From the NCBI GenBank assembly GCA_027026055.1, contig JALVPA010000029.1, positions 1-7,146 on the forward strand: 7,146 nt of DNA, read 5' to 3'. The translations under genes and the position numbers were made by a program. The notes beneath the pieces are model-generated. The model had not been told where the DNA came from and ran no database searches. It worked only from the letters and a program-made list of their open reading frames with translations. Positions 7,039-7,146 of this stretch are shown here, piece by piece. The stretch's first letter is position 1. The number at the start of each line of letters is the position of its first letter. Source of the DNA: Campylobacteraceae bacterium. GTDB taxonomy: Bacteria > Campylobacterota > Campylobacteria > Campylobacterales > Sulfurovaceae.

Positions 7039-7122
7039 TGCAATTTCTAAAAGATAGTCGAGAAAGAGCGGGCTAACCGAATATAGGTTATCCTTTTTTC
7101 GACCAAAAAGAAAGGAATTGCA
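7039..7122 (+). repeat. Inverted repeat that could mask the transposase ribosome site
   Basis: TGCAATTTCT (7039-7048) can pair over all ten positions, one of them G-U in RNA, with AGGAATTGCA (7113-7122). The right arm contains the core of the ribosome-binding site and the first base of the start codon at 7122. The terminator-like hairpin at 7071-7093 lies nested inside. Only transcripts starting upstream of 7039 would carry both arms. Confidence 0.45.
7071..7099 (+). terminator. Rho-independent terminator-like hairpin
   Basis: GGCTAACC (7071-7078) pairs with GGTTATCC (7086-7093), eight positions with one C-T mismatch, around a 7-nt loop, and T6 (7094-7099) follows directly. It would end transcription from the deformylase-like gene, and it also stands just ahead of the transposase start, where it would block incoming transcripts. 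No T tail on the other strand. Confidence 0.65.
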
Positions 7123-7146
7123 TGACCTATAAACAATTAACCCTAC
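7122..7146 (+). CDS. Start of a probable IS30-family transposase, cut off by the window edge
   Basis: ATG at 7122 with AAAGGA 6 nt upstream opens a frame reading MTYKQLTL before the sequence ends. IS30-family transposases characteristically begin (M)xYKxLTxEERYxI, forming the N-terminal helix-turn-helix region, and this fits. Only eight residues are visible and no catalytic DDE residue can be seen, so the family call is recognition of a short N-terminal signature. Another protein starting this way is possible. The hairpin and inverted repeat just upstream fit a transposase under tight translational control. Confidence 0.5.

Larger units (their letters stand above)
7035..7146 (+). mobile_element. 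Probable left end of an IS30-type insertion sequence
   Basis: The identity rests mainly on the transposase start at 7122. The sequence from about 7035 (AAGTGCAATTTCTAAAAG) is a candidate left terminal inverted repeat. The right end is outside the window, so neither the repeat nor a target duplication can be confirmed, and the exact left boundary is a guess. It begins about 20 nt after the stop of the deformylase-like gene, so that gene's coding sequence appears untouched but its original downstream region may have been replaced. Confidence 0.4.

Overview
The window reads as a piece of a sulfur-oxidising bacterial chromosome, most likely from the Campylobacterota (Sulfurovum/Sulfurimonas-like). 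The case for this is a sulfide:quinone oxidoreductase with its own promoter, AT-rich intergenic DNA with T-tracts between moderately GC-rich genes, and tightly packed transcription units. The taxonomic call is inference from style and content; there is no rRNA or other marker gene here.

Positions 1-4163 (minus strand) hold an ABC-transporter operon of the peptide/nickel/opine class: a family-5 solute-binding protein (4163 to 1947), a B-type permease (1945 to 971) and a C-type permease (974 down to the window edge, incomplete). Genes are 1 nt apart or overlap by 4 nt, so they are almost certainly co-transcribed and translationally coupled. No ATPase genes are visible; they could lie beyond position 1. 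The binding protein appears membrane-anchored at both ends, and the C-type permease carries an unusually long N-terminal part with extra membrane segments.

Positions 4164-4387 form an AT-rich divergent promoter region. Rightwards of it lies a sulfide-oxidation unit: a 489-residue sulfide:quinone oxidoreductase (4388-5857) followed 29 nt later by a 57-residue membrane-active small protein (5887-6060) and a strong hairpin terminator (6072-6107).

Positions 6193-7014 encode the most unusual protein of the window: a peptide-deformylase fold whose three metal ligands and catalytic Glu are all replaced, fused to a three-helix membrane domain with a CxxC motif. It looks like a membrane-bound pseudoenzyme.

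From about 7035 to the end the sequence looks like the left end of an IS30-type insertion sequence: a transposase start (MTYKQLTL) preceded by a terminator-like hairpin, which is itself nested inside a longer inverted repeat able to hide the transposase ribosome-binding site in read-through transcripts. The element runs off the right edge. No tRNA, rRNA or CRISPR array was seen.
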